Shown: positions 23,880 through 32,574, numbered from the stretch's first letter. The stretch is 62,573 nucleotides of DNA from Chromatiaceae bacterium (GCA_025458165.1 JALOTB010000015.1:1-62573), one strand, 5' to 3'. Translations and numbers: made by a program. Notes: generated from the letters alone by a model not told the origin.

Positions 23880-25648
23880 CGCGTCGCCTCCATGCCGGCC
23901 AAGAGCAGGGTGCCGGCCGGGTCGTCCGGGGGGACGTTGTAGAGCCGCAGGGCACCCTGCATCACCCGGGCGAAGACCGGGGCGGCCACTTTGCCGCCGT
24001 AATAGTCCTTGCCGCCCGGCTCATCGACCATCACCACCATGACGAAGCGCGGCTGCGAGATGGGCGCCATACCCGCGAAGACCGACTGATAACGTTTGGA
24101 CGCGTAACCGCCGGCGACCGCCTTCTTAGCGGTCCCGGTCTTGCCGCCGACGCGGTAGCCCTCGACCGCCGCCTCGCGCGCGGTGCCCTTGGCCGAGACC
24201 ACCGTCTCCATCATCGCGCGCACCTTCTGCACAGTGGCGGCGCTCAGGACTTGCTCCCCTTCGGCCGGCGGACCGTCGAGACGCAGCAGGCTAACCGGGC
24301 GCCTGACCCCATCGGCCGCGAGCACCCCGTAGGCCTGGGCGAGCTGGAGACTGGTGGTCGAGAGCCCGTAGCCAAAGGCATGGGTGGCGTGCTCGAAGAT
24401 GGACCAGCGCTGGTAGTCGCGCAGCCGACCATCGACCTCACCCGGGAATCCGCTCCCGGTGGAACGGCCGAAGCCGACGCCGTCGTAGAGCCGCCAGAGC
24501 GCGGCGCGCTCCATCCGCTGGGCGAGCTTGACCACACCCACGTTGCTCGACTTGGTGATCACCCCCGTGGTGTCGAGCAACCCGTAGTTGCGCACGTCCT
24601 TGACGCGGTTCCTCGCGACCTGGAGCGTGCCCGGGCTGGTGTCGATGGGGGTGGTAGGGGTCACCAGGCGCGCTTCAAGGGCGGCGGCAACCACCAGCGG
24701 CTTGACCGTTGAGCCCGGCTCGAAGACGTCGGTCAGGGCACGGTTGCGCCGCGTGCTGCCCGAGCCGTCCATCGCCCCGTTGGGGTTGTAGGCGGGCTGG
24801 TTGACCATGGCCAGGACCTCGCCGGTGTTGGCGTCGAGGATCACGGCCGTGGCGCCCTGCGCCTTGTGCTCACGCATCGCCCGCTTGAGCTCGCGGTAGG
24901 CGAGGAACTGAAGCCGGCGGTCGAGACTCAGCGTGAGGTCGCGCCCGTGGCGCGGCGGCTGGAGCCGCTCGACCTCCTGCACCACCCGCCGACGTCCGTC
25001 CTGGATCACCCGCCGCGACCCGGGCTGGGCGGCGAGCCAGGCATCGAAGGCCAGCTCCATCCCCTCGATGCCGTGGTCGTCGATGTTGGTGAAGCCGACC
25101 AGATGGCCGAAGACCTCGCCGCTCGGGTAGAAGCGGCGATACTCGGTCTCCAGACCGATGTCGTTCGCACCCAGGCGGGCGATCAGGGCCTCCACCGCCT
25201 GGGTCTCCTCGGGGCCGATGCGGCGCTTAACGTAATAGAAGGGGCGATCCTTGCGCTCCTGCAGCCGCGCCTGGAGGGTGGCGCGGTCCATCCCCAGGGC
25301 CTTCGCCAGCTCGCCGACCAGCTCGGGGCGCTCGATCGCCTTGCTCGGATCGACCCAGACCGTCGCCACCGGGGTGCTGACTGCGAGCGGCTCGCCGTTG
25401 CGGTCGAGGATCATGCCCCGCCGGGCGGGGATGACCAAGTTGCGCACGTAGCGGTTGTTCCCCTGGTCCTGGAGGTACTCGGTGTCGATCACCTGGCGGT
25501 GGAAGGCGCTCGCGACCACCGCCGCGAGGAAGAGCCCGAGAAAGCCGACCAGGACCCCGCGCCGGACGCGGAAGCTGGCGGCAGCGACCAGTCGCTCGTC
25601 GCGCTCCACCCGCTGCGCCCGACGGCGCCGGACGTCTCTAGCGGTCAT
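23876..25648 (-). CDS. ftsI: Division-specific peptidoglycan transpeptidase FtsI (PBP3)
   Basis: FtsI is the class B penicillin-binding protein of the divisome. From ATG 25648 ([20 protein letters not shown]) it has 590 residues: a basic cytoplasmic end, one membrane segment (about 30-48, RGVLVGFLGLFLAAVVASAF), a dimerisation domain starting RRGMILDRNGEPLAVS, and the transpeptidase with STVK (313-316, nucleophile Ser313), SSN (367-369) and KTGT (503-506). It overlaps the ftsL end by 11 nt. The frame is open to 25792 but that part reads ftsL out of frame. Confidence 0.97.
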   Translation of the reverse strand: MTARDVRRRRAQRVERDERLVAAASFRVRRGVLVGFLGLFLAAVVASAFHRQVIDTEYLQDQGNNRYVRNLVIPARRGMILDRNGEPLAVSTPVATVWVDPSKAIERPELVGELAKALGMDRATLQARLQERKDRPFYYVKRRIGPEETQAVEALIARLGANDIGLETEYRRFYPSGEVFGHLVGFTNIDDHGIEGMELAFDAWLAAQPGSRRVIQDGRRRVVQEVERLQPPRHGRDLTLSLDRRLQFLAYRELKRAMREHKAQGATAVILDANTGEVLAMVNQPAYNPNGAMDGSGSTRRNRALTDVFEPGSTVKPLVVAAALEARLVTPTTPIDTSPGTLQVARNRVKDVRNYGLLDTTGVITKSSNVGVVKLAQRMERAALWRLYDGVGFGRSTGSGFPGEVDGRLRDYQRWSIFEHATHAFGYGLSTTSLQLAQAYGVLAADGVRRPVSLLRLDGPPAEGEQVLSAATVQKVRAMMETVVSAKGTAREAAVEGYRVGGKTGTAKKAVAGGYASKRYQSVFAGMAPISQPRFVMVVMVDEPGGKDYYGGKVAAPVFARVMQGALRLYNVPPDDPAGTLLLAGMEATR

Positions 25649-25925
25649 CGCCGCCTCCGAGAATGATGCGCACCTCGCCCGCCTGGGGCAGGTGCATGGA
25701 CAAGAGCCGGCGGGCGCGCTCATCCACCCGGGCGTGGGTGGTGAGGGCGGCCTCCTCCAGGCGCAGGCGCTCCCACTGCACCTCCAGGCCATGGCGCTCG
25801 GCGTCGAGGCCCTGCAGCGTCACGAACTCCACCCGCGTCAAGTACTTCACATGGACGACGGCGAGCGCGGAGAGGACCGTCGCGCCGGCCAGGACGAGGG
25901 TCGCCCCGAGCTCCCCGCGCCTCAT
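25638..25925 (-). CDS. ftsL: Cell division protein FtsL
   Basis: FtsL is the small bitopic partner of FtsB and FtsQ. The 95-residue product ([40 protein letters not shown]) has one N-terminal membrane segment (about 8-26) and then a helical, leucine-rich periplasmic part ([33 protein letters not shown]) typical of the family coiled coil. The length is normal. ATG at 25925 overlaps the rsmH stop as ATGA. Identity rests on size, topology and its fixed place between rsmH and ftsI. Confidence 0.93.
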   Translation of the reverse strand: MRRGELGATLVLAGATVLSALAVVHVKYLTRVEFVTLQGLDAERHGLEVQWERLRLEEAALTTHARVDERARRLLSMHLPQAGEVRIILGGGDDR

Positions 25926-26854
25926 GCCAGACGCTCCGCGACCCGCATCAGGGCGCTGCGCGCCCGGGGATTGGCGACCACCTCGGCCGCCGACGGCCGC
26001 ACCAGCTTGCCGACCGGACGCAGGCGCCCGGCGGCCTCGACCCCGCGCACCGGGAGGCCACGGGGCAGCCGCTCCCCGCGCGCCTCGTCGCGGATGAAGC
26101 GCTTGACGATACGATCCTCCAGCGAGTGGAAGCTGATCACCACCAGTCGCCCGCCCGCGGCGAGCAGGTCGCAAACCGCACCCAAGGCGACGCGGAGCTC
26201 GTCGAGCTCGCCATTGACCCGCATGCGGATGGCCTGAAAGGTGCGGGTCGCCGCGTGCTTGCCCGGCTCGCGGGTGGGCACGGCGGCCGCCACCAGCTCG
26301 GCCAGGCGCTTGGTCGTCGCGATCGGCGCCTGGGCGCGGGCACGCACCAGGGCGCGGGCGATACGGCGGGCGAAACGCTCCTCGCCCAGCTCGTGCAAGA
26401 CCCGCGCGATCTCGGGCTCCGGGGCCTGGGCCAACCACTCGGCCGCGCTCAGGCCACTGGTCGGGTCCATGCGCATGTCGAGCGGGCCGTCGACGCCGAA
26501 GCCGAAGCCCCGCTCGGCCTCATCAAGCTGGGGCGAGGAGACCCCGAGATCGAGCAGCAGACCGTCCACGGCCCCCAGGACGCCGGCCTCGCGGGCGACC
26601 CCGGCGAGCCGCGAGAAGGGGGCGTGCACGATGGCGAAACGCGGGTCTAACCGGGCCAGGACCTCGCCCTGCGCGACCGCCGCTGGGTCGCGATCGATCG
26701 CGAGCAGCCGCCCGCCCGGACCGAGCCGGGCGAGCAGCGCGCGGGCATGCCCGCCGCGGCCGAAGGTGCCGTCGAGGTAGACGCCGCTCGGTTTGATCGC
26801 CAACGCCTGCAAGCTCTCCTCCAACAGGACCGGCGTATGCGCCAGGTCGGTCAT
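25922..26854 (-). CDS. rsmH: 16S rRNA (cytosine1402-N4)-methyltransferase
   Basis: RsmH (MraW) methylates C1402 in the ribosomal P-site region, together with RsmI, whose gene lies nearby at 28063. The 310-residue product starts [44 protein letters not shown], containing the SAM-binding motif, with [10 protein letters not shown] and the [21 protein letters not shown] and [15 protein letters not shown] motifs. It is the second gene of the dcw cluster, 52 bases after mraZ. Confidence 0.97.
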   Translation of the reverse strand: MTDLAHTPVLLEESLQALAIKPSGVYLDGTFGRGGHARALLARLGPGGRLLAIDRDPAAVAQGEVLARLDPRFAIVHAPFSRLAGVAREAGVLGAVDGLLLDLGVSSPQLDEAERGFGFGVDGPLDMRMDPTSGLSAAEWLAQAPEPEIARVLHELGEERFARRIARALVRARAQAPIATTKRLAELVAAAVPTREPGKHAATRTFQAIRMRVNGELDELRVALGAVCDLLAAGGRLVVISFHSLEDRIVKRFIRDEARGERLPRGLPVRGVEAAGRLRPVGKLVRPSAAEVVANPRARSALMRVAERLA

Positions 26855-26906
26855 GCGCGGGCGGAAGAAAAAGGTCCGCGACAGAACGCGAGTCTGAGCA
26901 CCCGGC

Positions 26907-27362
26907 TCAGAGCGACAGCCCTGCGAACTCGGCGCCGGATTCGAGCTGGGCCAGATCCGCCTCGTCGAGCCACTGGTCGCAGCGCCGATTCCACACGTCC
27001 TCGTCCCACAGCTCGAACTTGTTGCTTTGCCCCACCAGGGCGACCCGCCGATCGAGGGCGGCGAAGCGCCGCAGCTCGGGCGAGATCAGGACGCGCCCCT
27101 GGGCATCCATCTCGACCTCGCTGGCGTGCCCGATGTAGAGACGCTGCAGCTTGCGGGCCGCCGGGCTGAACGACGGGAGCTGGTTGAGCTTGCGCTCGAT
27201 CTCGATCCAGTTGGGCTCGGGGTAGATGAGCAGGCAGCGGTCGCTGTCGACCGTGATCACCAGCCGGGAGGCGCAGCAGAACTCGATCCGGTCACGATAC
27301 CTGGCGGGTATCGCGAGCCGACCCTTGGCGTCCAGACTGAGATTGGAGACCCCCCGGAACAA
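26907..27362 (-). CDS. mraZ: Transcriptional regulator MraZ
   Basis: MraZ is an AbrB-like DNA-binding protein that binds upstream of its own cluster and damps dcw expression. The 151-residue product has the two SpoVT/AbrB-type repeats: [25 protein letters not shown] (about 2-28) and [25 protein letters not shown] (about 76-101), each with the DxxGR motif. It heads the dcw cluster. Three direct repeats matching its binding site lie 26-50 bases upstream (see 27388). Confidence 0.97.
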   Translation of the reverse strand: MFRGVSNLSLDAKGRLAIPARYRDRIEFCCASRLVITVDSDRCLLIYPEPNWIEIERKLNQLPSFSPAARKLQRLYIGHASEVEMDAQGRVLISPELRRFAALDRRVALVGQSNKFELWDEDVWNRRCDQWLDEADLAQLESGAEFAGLSL

Positions 27363-27387
27363 GCCCGCCCCCCTTTGGTGGAGTGAC

Positions 27388-27412
27388 TCCCCTTTCCTCC
27401 ACTTCTTCCCAC
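27388..27412 (-). promoter_or_regulatory. MraZ operator: three direct repeats at 10-bp spacing
   Basis: On the minus strand GTGGG (27408-27412), GTGGA (27398-27402) and GGGGA (27388-27392) are spaced exactly 10 bp apart, each followed by a purine-rich 5-nt spacer. This is the known arrangement of MraZ boxes (TGGGN repeats with 5-nt spacers) and sits between the promoter and mraZ, consistent with autorepression. Confidence 0.85.
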
Positions 27413-27421
27413 TGCGAACGG

Positions 27422-27450
27422 ATCTTAGGCAAGGGACTCCCCGTCGTCAA
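27422..27450 (-). promoter_or_regulatory. Sigma70-type promoter of the mraZ/dcw cluster
   Basis: TTGACG (27445-27450) and TAAGAT (27422-27427) are separated by 17 nt on the minus strand. Each hexamer matches consensus well and the spacing is ideal. The predicted start lies just upstream of the first MraZ box. Confidence 0.8.
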
Positions 27451-27529
27451 GGGAGATCACGGGGTTTTCCATTGGCTGGTCAGGGACTTAAACGGGATCG
27501 CTAAGCCCATCGCCAGCCCAAAGAAAGCG

Positions 27530-27546
27530 TCATCGAATCACGATGA
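27530..27546. repeat. 17-bp inverted repeat between rnpB and the mraZ promoter
   Basis: TCATCG-AATCA-CGATGA is a perfect 6-bp inverted repeat with a 5-nt centre, about 90 bases past the rnpB 3' end and 80 upstream of the dcw promoter. No U-run follows on either strand. Operator or chance. Confidence 0.35.
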
Positions 27547-27636
27547 TACACAGGAATGCTCGTGCCAAAGCTCAAGGCTTGGGCGCGACCTGGCGGGAGG
27601 TGGGAGACTGTGGAGGCGAAGTGCTGACGAAAGCGG

Positions 27637-28005
27637 GGAGCCGGCCTGTAAGCCGGGTTCTGTCGAGGACAGCCATTCATCTAGGATGCGCGTCACCGCG
27701 CACCTCGAGCGACCTACCCGGGGACGCGTGCGGGCCGCACGCCCCGGCCGCAGCCGGATGCCCCCCTATTTGGTCTTGCTCCGGGTGGGGTTTGCCATGC
27801 CACCGGTGTTACCACCGGCGCGGTGCGCTCTTACCGCACCATTTCACCCTTACCGCTCCGTCTCGCGACGGAGGTTGGCGGTATGTTTTCTGTGGCACTT
27901 TCCGTGGGCTCGCGCCCCCCAGGAGTTACCTGGCACCCTGCCCTGTGGAGCCCGGACTTTCCTCCCCCGCGGCGGGCGCGGGGGCGACTGTCCGGCCGAC
28001 TCCCC
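27637..28005 (-). ncRNA. rnpB: RNase P RNA, bacterial type A
   Basis: The catalytic RNA of RNase P, which matures tRNA 5' ends. On the minus strand the sequence has the core elements in order: a 5' helix starting GGAGTCGGCCGGACAGTCGCC, then GAGGAAAGTCCGGGCTCC, ACAGGGCAGGGTGCCAGG, GCCACAGAAAACATACCGCC, GGTAAGGGTGAAATGGTGCGG, GTAAGAGCGCACC, and the 3' part AGAACCCGGCTTACAGGCCGGCTCC, which pairs back with the 5' end. Length of about 370 nt is normal. The ends are set by the closing helix and may be off by a few bases. It lies between rsmI and mraZ, as in Pseudomonas. No clear intrinsic terminator was found after it. Confidence 0.96.
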
Positions 28006-28011
28006 AGCTCC

Positions 28012-28040
28012 AGTGTAGGCCCGGCCGGCGCCCACTCCAA
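28012..28040 (-). promoter_or_regulatory. Probable rnpB promoter
   Basis: TTGGAG (28035-28040) and TACACT (28012-28017) are separated by 17 nt on the minus strand. The -10 ends 7 bases before the predicted RNA 5' end, which fits well. Confidence 0.65.
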
Positions 28041-28062
28041 GCGCAACCCGCCCGCCCAGCGC

Positions 28063-28932
28063 TCAGCGTTCGCCGGGGCCGCCCTGGCGCCAGCCGAGGG
28101 CGGCCCGGTAGAGCCGGTTCTTCCCCCCGCCAGTGATGCGCGCCGCGAGCGCCGCGGCCTGCTTGAGCGGAAGCTCGCTGAGCAGGATCTTGAGCACGCG
28201 CTCCCCCTCGGCGAGCTGGCCTGACTCGCCGCCTCGCTCCCCGGCGCCCTCCACCAGGACGACCAGCTCACCCATCTGCTGCTCGGGGTCGGCCGAGATC
28301 CGCTCGGCCAGGTCGGCTAGGCGGCCATCGAGAAAGGTCTCGAAGCGCTTGGTCAGCTCGCGGGCGACTACCGCCCGCCGGCCCGGGCCGAGGACCTCGC
28401 CGAGCTCGCGCAGGGTGAGCGCGGCACGGTTGCCGGCCTCGTAGAGGATCAGGGTCCCGGGCTCGGATGCCGCCGAGGCCATCCACTCGCGCCGGCGGGC
28501 GGCACCGCGCGGCGGAAAGCCGAGGAACAGAAAACGATCGCTCGGCAGCCCCGCGGCGGAGAGTGCGCAGATGGCGGCATTCGCCCCGGGGACGGGCACC
28601 ACCCGCAGGCCGCGGGCGCGCGCCGCCTGTACCAGCGGATAGCCTGGGTCGCTGATCAGCGGGGTGCCGGCGTCGCTCACCAGCGCCAGATCCTCCCCCG
28701 CCTCCAGTCGCTCGATCAGCCTCGGGACCCGCTCGGTCTCATTGTGCTCGTGGCTCGACCAGAGCCGGGTGTGTATACCGTAATGGGTCAAGAGCTGGCG
28801 CGTGTGGCGGGTGTCCTCGGCCGCGATGAGATCGACCTCGGCGAGGACCTGGGCCGCCCGCTGGCTCAGGTCCGCGAGATTGCCGATCGGCGTGGCCACC
28901 ACGTATAGTACGCCCGCCCCGCCTGCCGCCAT
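28063..28932 (-). CDS. rsmI: 16S rRNA (cytidine1402-2'-O)-methyltransferase
   Basis: RsmI methylates the 2'-O of C1402, the same nucleotide modified by RsmH. The 289-residue product begins MAAGGAGVLYVVATPIGNLADLSQRAAQVLAEVDLIAAEDTRHTRQLL, the standard YraL family start, and has SDAGTPLISDPGYPLV and VVPVPGANAAICALSAAGLPSDRF. It is divergent from lpoA with only 35 bases between, as yraL and yraM are in E. coli. Confidence 0.97.
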   Translation of the reverse strand: MAAGGAGVLYVVATPIGNLADLSQRAAQVLAEVDLIAAEDTRHTRQLLTHYGIHTRLWSSHEHNETERVPRLIERLEAGEDLALVSDAGTPLISDPGYPLVQAARARGLRVVPVPGANAAICALSAAGLPSDRFLFLGFPPRGAARRREWMASAASEPGTLILYEAGNRAALTLRELGEVLGPGRRAVVARELTKRFETFLDGRLADLAERISADPEQQMGELVVLVEGAGERGGESGQLAEGERVLKILLSELPLKQAAALAARITGGGKNRLYRAALGWRQGGPGER

Positions 28933-28967
28933 TTGCCCCTCCCGAATCCCGGAGATTGCCGCCGATC

Positions 28968-30191
28968 ATGCGTAGCAAAGGTCGCATCGTCTCGCGCGCC
29001 TCGGCCCTGCCCCTGCTCGCCGCCCTGGTCTTGACCCTCACCGGCTGCGCTGGGCTGCCCGAAGGCCCCCGACCCATCGGCGGCGCGGAGACCGATGGCT
29101 ACCGGGGCAGCGAGACCGTCGTCGTCCTGCTCCCCGAGAGTGGGCGTTTCGCCGGGGCGGCCCAGGCGGTTCGCGACGGGATTCTCGCTGCCCAGGGCGC
29201 CGACGAGCAAGGCAGGCGCCCGCGGCTCGTCTTCCGCGACTCGGGCGATGGGAGCGACCCGGCGGCCCTGGTGCGCGCGGCGGTGGCGGAGGGGGCGACC
29301 CATGTGATCGGCCCGCTGCAGAAGGAGGGTGTCGAGCGCCTCGCTGGCGAGCCCGGCCTGCCAGTGCCGGTCCTCGCGCTGAACCGGGCCGGGGGCGGCG
29401 CGCTGCCCCCGGCGAATCTCTACCAGTTCGCCCTCGCCCCGGAGGACGAGGCCGCTGCCGCCGCCGACAAGGCCTGGGAGGCCGGCCGGCGCAGCGCACT
29501 CATGCTCTACCCGGCGAGCGCCTGGGGCGAGCGCATCGCTGGGGGCTTTCGGGCCCGCTGGGGGGCGCTGAGCGGCGGCGTGATCTCGGGTGTCGTCTAC
29601 GAGCCCGATTCGATCGACCTCTCGCGAGCGGTCAACACCCTGCTCGGCCCCGCCGAGGCGAGCGCCGCCGATGTCCTGTTCCTGGTGGCCACCGCCGAGC
29701 GGGCCCGCGAGATCTTGCCGCTGGTGCGCGAGCGCGCTGGGGACCGCCTGGCGGTCTTCACCACCTCGCACGCCCATGACACCGCGACGTCGGCCCTCGC
29801 CGGTCTCTACTATGTCGACATCCCTTGGCTGATCAGCCCGGCCGCCGGCGGCGCCCTGTCCTACTCCAGCCTACGCGCCCGGCTCCCCGACTTTCAGGAT
29901 CAGTACGCACGCCTTTACGCCATGGGGATCGACGCCTACCGCCTCGCGCCCCGCCTCGCGGACCTGGCCCGGCGCCCGGGGGCGACCTTCGACGGCAAGA
30001 CGGGTGTCCTGAGCCTCGACGCCCAGCGCCAGGTCAAGCGCCGACTGACCCTGGCCCGGATCGAGGCCGACGGGCCGGTCGCCGTCGCGGCGGTCTCCGC
30101 ACCGGGCTCGGAGCGTCGCGTTGCTCGGCGGCCCACCGCCAGCCCGCCGCGGCTCGCTGCCAGCGGGACCTATGCCGCTGCCCGGCCTTAG
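28968..30191 (+). CDS. lpoA: LpoA-like penicillin-binding protein activator lipoprotein, short form
   Basis: LpoA is an outer-membrane lipoprotein that stimulates PBP1A. The product from ATG 28968 is 407 residues with a lipoprotein signal (MRSKGRIVSRASALPLLAALVLTLTGC, lipobox LTGC, Cys27). The rest is the periplasmic-binding-protein-like domain (VVVLLPESGRFAGAAQAVRDGILAAQ, VIGPLQKEGVERLA, LMLYPASAWGERIAGGFRARW, GIDAYRLAPRLADLARRPGATFDGKTGVLSLD). E. coli LpoA is near 680 residues because of an N-terminal helical TPR domain that is absent here. A TTG start at 28956 is possible but would lengthen the signal peptide. It begins the lpoA-yraN-dolP operon. Confidence 0.9.
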   Translation: MRSKGRIVSRASALPLLAALVLTLTGCAGLPEGPRPIGGAETDGYRGSETVVVLLPESGRFAGAAQAVRDGILAAQGADEQGRRPRLVFRDSGDGSDPAALVRAAVAEGATHVIGPLQKEGVERLAGEPGLPVPVLALNRAGGGALPPANLYQFALAPEDEAAAAADKAWEAGRRSALMLYPASAWGERIAGGFRARWGALSGGVISGVVYEPDSIDLSRAVNTLLGPAEASAADVLFLVATAERAREILPLVRERAGDRLAVFTTSHAHDTATSALAGLYYVDIPWLISPAAGGALSYSSLRARLPDFQDQYARLYAMGIDAYRLAPRLADLARRPGATFDGKTGVLSLDAQRQVKRRLTLARIEADGPVAVAAVSAPGSERRVARRPTASPPRLAASGTYAAARP

Positions 30192-30537
30192 CCCGCGGGG
30201 GCTGATCGGGGCGGACAAAGAGCGCGTCGCCTGCGACTATCTCCAACGGCTTGGGCTCGAGCTGCTGACCCGCAATTACCGCTGCCGCCGCGGCGAGATC
30301 GACCTGGTGATGCGCGAGCGCGGCACCCTGGTCTTCGTGGAGGTCCGCTTTCGTAGGAGCGACCGCTTCGGGACCGCCGCGGAGACGGTCGACGCCCACA
30401 AGCAGCGACGCCTAGCCGCCGCCGCGGCCCACTATCTCGAGCATCACCCGACCAGCCTGCCCTGCCGCTTCGATGTCATCGCCCTCGGCGGGGACGGTGG
30501 TATCGACTGGATCAAGGACGCCTTTTATGCCGAATGA
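30172..30537 (+). CDS. yraN: YraN family (UPF0102) putative endonuclease-like protein
   Basis: A small Holliday-junction-resolvase-like fold protein of unsettled function. From ATG 30172 (MPLPGLSPRGLIGADKERVACDYLQRLGLELLTRNYRCRRGEIDLVMRERGTLVFVEVRFRRS) it has 121 residues with the nuclease-type motif GEIDLV...FVEVRFR (E-D-ExK-like, with R in place of K). It overlaps lpoA by 20 nt and dolP by 11 nt. The conserved core supports the 30172 start rather than 30121. Confidence 0.92.
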   Translation: MPLPGLSPRGLIGADKERVACDYLQRLGLELLTRNYRCRRGEIDLVMRERGTLVFVEVRFRRSDRFGTAAETVDAHKQRRLAAAAAHYLEHHPTSLPCRFDVIALGGDGGIDWIKDAFYAE

Positions 30538-31174
30538 CAGACCGCACCGCCCCCTGAGCTGGCCCCGGCTGCTCGCGCTCGTCCCCGCGCTGGTCACCCT
30601 GATCCTGACACTCCCGCTGCTCCAGGGCTGCGCCCCGGCGATCGTCGCCGGGGTCGTCGTCGGGGCCTCGACGATCCACGACCGGCGCAGCGCCATGACG
30701 GTCTTTGAGGACCAGCAGATCGAGGTCCAGGGCATAGCCCTCAAGTATCAGCAGTCGGACGTTCAGAAGGGCAGCCAGATTGCGGTCACCAGCTACAATC
30801 ACGTGGTGCTGCTCACCGGCCAGGCCGAGAGCGAGGAGATCAGCCACCAGTTTGCTGACCTCATGAGTCGTCAGCCCAAGGTGCGCAGGGTGATCAACGA
30901 GGTCACCGTCGGTCCGCGCGCTAGCATCAGCCGGCAGAGCCAGGACGCCATGTTGACATCGCAGGTCAAGGCGTCGCTCCTCAACGTCGACGTCCCCGGC
31001 TTCGATCCCACCCGGGTCAAGGTCGTCACCGAATCCGCGATCGTCTATCTCATGGGTCTGGTCACCCCCGTCGAGGCCGAAGCGGTGGTCGACAAGGCCC
31101 GCTACGTCCGCGGCGTCGAGAAGGTAGTCAAGGTCTTTGAGTACATCGACCCCAGCGCCAAGGCTCCCGCCTGA
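30527..31174 (+). CDS. dolP: BON-domain outer-membrane lipoprotein DolP (YraP)
   Basis: DolP binds anionic phospholipids and supports outer-membrane integrity at division sites. The 215-residue product has a lipoprotein signal (MPNDRPHRPLSWPRLLALVPALVTLILTLPLLQGC, Cys35) and two BON domains: about 66-135 (VFEDQQIEVQGIALKYQQ ... VINEVTV) and about 146-210 (DAMLTSQVKASLLNVD ... VVKVFEYI). The start ATG overlaps the yraN stop. The gene order rsmI<->lpoA-yraN-(diaA)-dolP matches E. coli except that diaA is missing. Confidence 0.93.
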   Translation: MPNDRPHRPLSWPRLLALVPALVTLILTLPLLQGCAPAIVAGVVVGASTIHDRRSAMTVFEDQQIEVQGIALKYQQSDVQKGSQIAVTSYNHVVLLTGQAESEEISHQFADLMSRQPKVRRVINEVTVGPRASISRQSQDAMLTSQVKASLLNVDVPGFDPTRVKVVTESAIVYLMGLVTPVEAEAVVDKARYVRGVEKVVKVFEYIDPSAKAPA

Positions 31175-32537
31175 GGCCCTGAGCGACCTCCGCGGGCTGG
31201 TCGGCGAGCGTGCGCTGCTGACCGACCCGGCGGACTGCTGGCCCTACGGCTACGACAATAGCCGGCGCCAGGCCCTGCCGCAGGCGGTGGTCTTCGCCAC
31301 CGAGGCCGCGCAGGTCGGGGGGGTCCTGGCCCTCTGCAACCGCCTGCGCGTCCCGCTCACCGCACGCGGCCGCGGCACCGGCACCACCGGGGCCACCGTC
31401 CCCGACCGGGGCGGGATCGTTATGAGCTTCGAGCGCATGGCGCGCATCCGCCGCATCGATCCCGCCAACCGCCTGGCGGTCGTCGAGCCCGGCGTCACCA
31501 ACGAGGCGCTGCAGCAGGCGGTCGCGGCCGACGGCTTCTTCTGGCCGCCCGACCCCACCAGCGCCGCGGCCTGCACCATCGGCGGCAACCTGGCCTACAA
31601 CTCCGCCGGCCCAAGGGCGGTCAAGTACGGCACGCCGCGCGAGAACACCCTCGGGCTGCGCGCCTACACCGGGGCGGGCGAGGCGCTCCGCACCGGGGTG
31701 TGCACGACCAAGGGCGTGGTCGGCTACGACCTCACCCGGCTCATCATCGGCTCCGAGGGCACGCTTGCCCTGATCAGCGAGGCGACCCTGCGCCTCACCC
31801 CGCTGCCGGAGGCCAGGCGCACGCTGCGGGCGACCTATGCCGACATCCACGCCGCCGCCGCCGCGGTCGCCGCGATCATGGCCCAGCCGGTGACGCCTTG
31901 CGCGCTCGAGTTCATGGACGGAGCGGCTATCGAGATGGTGCGCCGCTACTCGGATCTGGGGCTCGGTGGCGAGGTCGGGGCGCTCCTGATGATCGAGGTC
32001 GACGGCCCCGCGCACTGCATCGACGAGGCCGGCCAGTCGGTGGCACGTGCCGCGACCGTCCCTGGGCTGGTCGAGGTGCGTACCGCGGCCGACGCCGCCG
32101 AGGTGGCCGCCCTTTGGAAGACCCGCAAGGCCCTCTCCCCCGCCCTGCGTCACGTCGCGCCCAAGAAGATCAACGAGGACGTCGTGGTCCCCGTCTCGCA
32201 CATCGGCCGTTTCATCGACGGGCTTGAGCGGCTGTCGCACGAGACCGGCATCCGCATCGTCAACTTCGGCCACGCCGGCAACGGCAACATCCACGTCAAT
32301 CTGCTCGTCGAGCCGAGCGAGATGCCACAGGCCGAGCGCTGCCTTACGCGCGTCTTCGACCTGGTGCTCGAGCTCGACGGCACCCTCTCCGGCGAGCACG
32401 GGGTGGGGCTGGAGAAGCGCGAATACGTCCGCCGAGAGCTCGACCCCGTCGCGCTGCGCCTGATGCGCGACATCAAGCGCCAGTTCGACCCGAACGACAT
32501 CCTCAACCCCGGCAAGGGGCTCCCCATCGAGGCATAG
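31137..32537 (+). CDS. FAD-linked oxidase, GlcD / D-lactate dehydrogenase family
   Basis: A 466-residue flavoprotein of the PCMH FAD-binding type that oxidises 2-hydroxy acids such as glycolate or D-lactate. It has the FAD loop LTARGRGTGTTGATVP, FFWPPDPTSAAACTIGGNLAYNSAGPRAVKYG, GVVGYDLTRLIIGSEGTLAL, and the C-terminal catalytic segment FGHAGNGNIHVNLLV and LSGEHGVGLEKREYV. The closest named families are GlcD and the single-chain D-lactate dehydrogenases; no glcE or glcF follows. The start is uncertain: TTG 31137 lies inside dolP by 38 nt with a weak AAGG ahead, and no later ATG precedes the conserved region. Confidence 0.88.
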   Translation: MSTSTPAPRLPPEALSDLRGLVGERALLTDPADCWPYGYDNSRRQALPQAVVFATEAAQVGGVLALCNRLRVPLTARGRGTGTTGATVPDRGGIVMSFERMARIRRIDPANRLAVVEPGVTNEALQQAVAADGFFWPPDPTSAAACTIGGNLAYNSAGPRAVKYGTPRENTLGLRAYTGAGEALRTGVCTTKGVVGYDLTRLIIGSEGTLALISEATLRLTPLPEARRTLRATYADIHAAAAAVAAIMAQPVTPCALEFMDGAAIEMVRRYSDLGLGGEVGALLMIEVDGPAHCIDEAGQSVARAATVPGLVEVRTAADAAEVAALWKTRKALSPALRHVAPKKINEDVVVPVSHIGRFIDGLERLSHETGIRIVNFGHAGNGNIHVNLLVEPSEMPQAERCLTRVFDLVLELDGTLSGEHGVGLEKREYVRRELDPVALRLMRDIKRQFDPNDILNPGKGLPIEA

Positions 32538-32574
32538 CAGGGAGAGGCGCGTCTGGCCCGGAGCGCCCGCGGGG

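Noticed and set aside
27383..28224. Plus-strand open frames across 27.4-28.2 kb
   Set aside because: They lie over rnpB, whose conserved RNA elements explain the sequence; the peptides look like nothing known.
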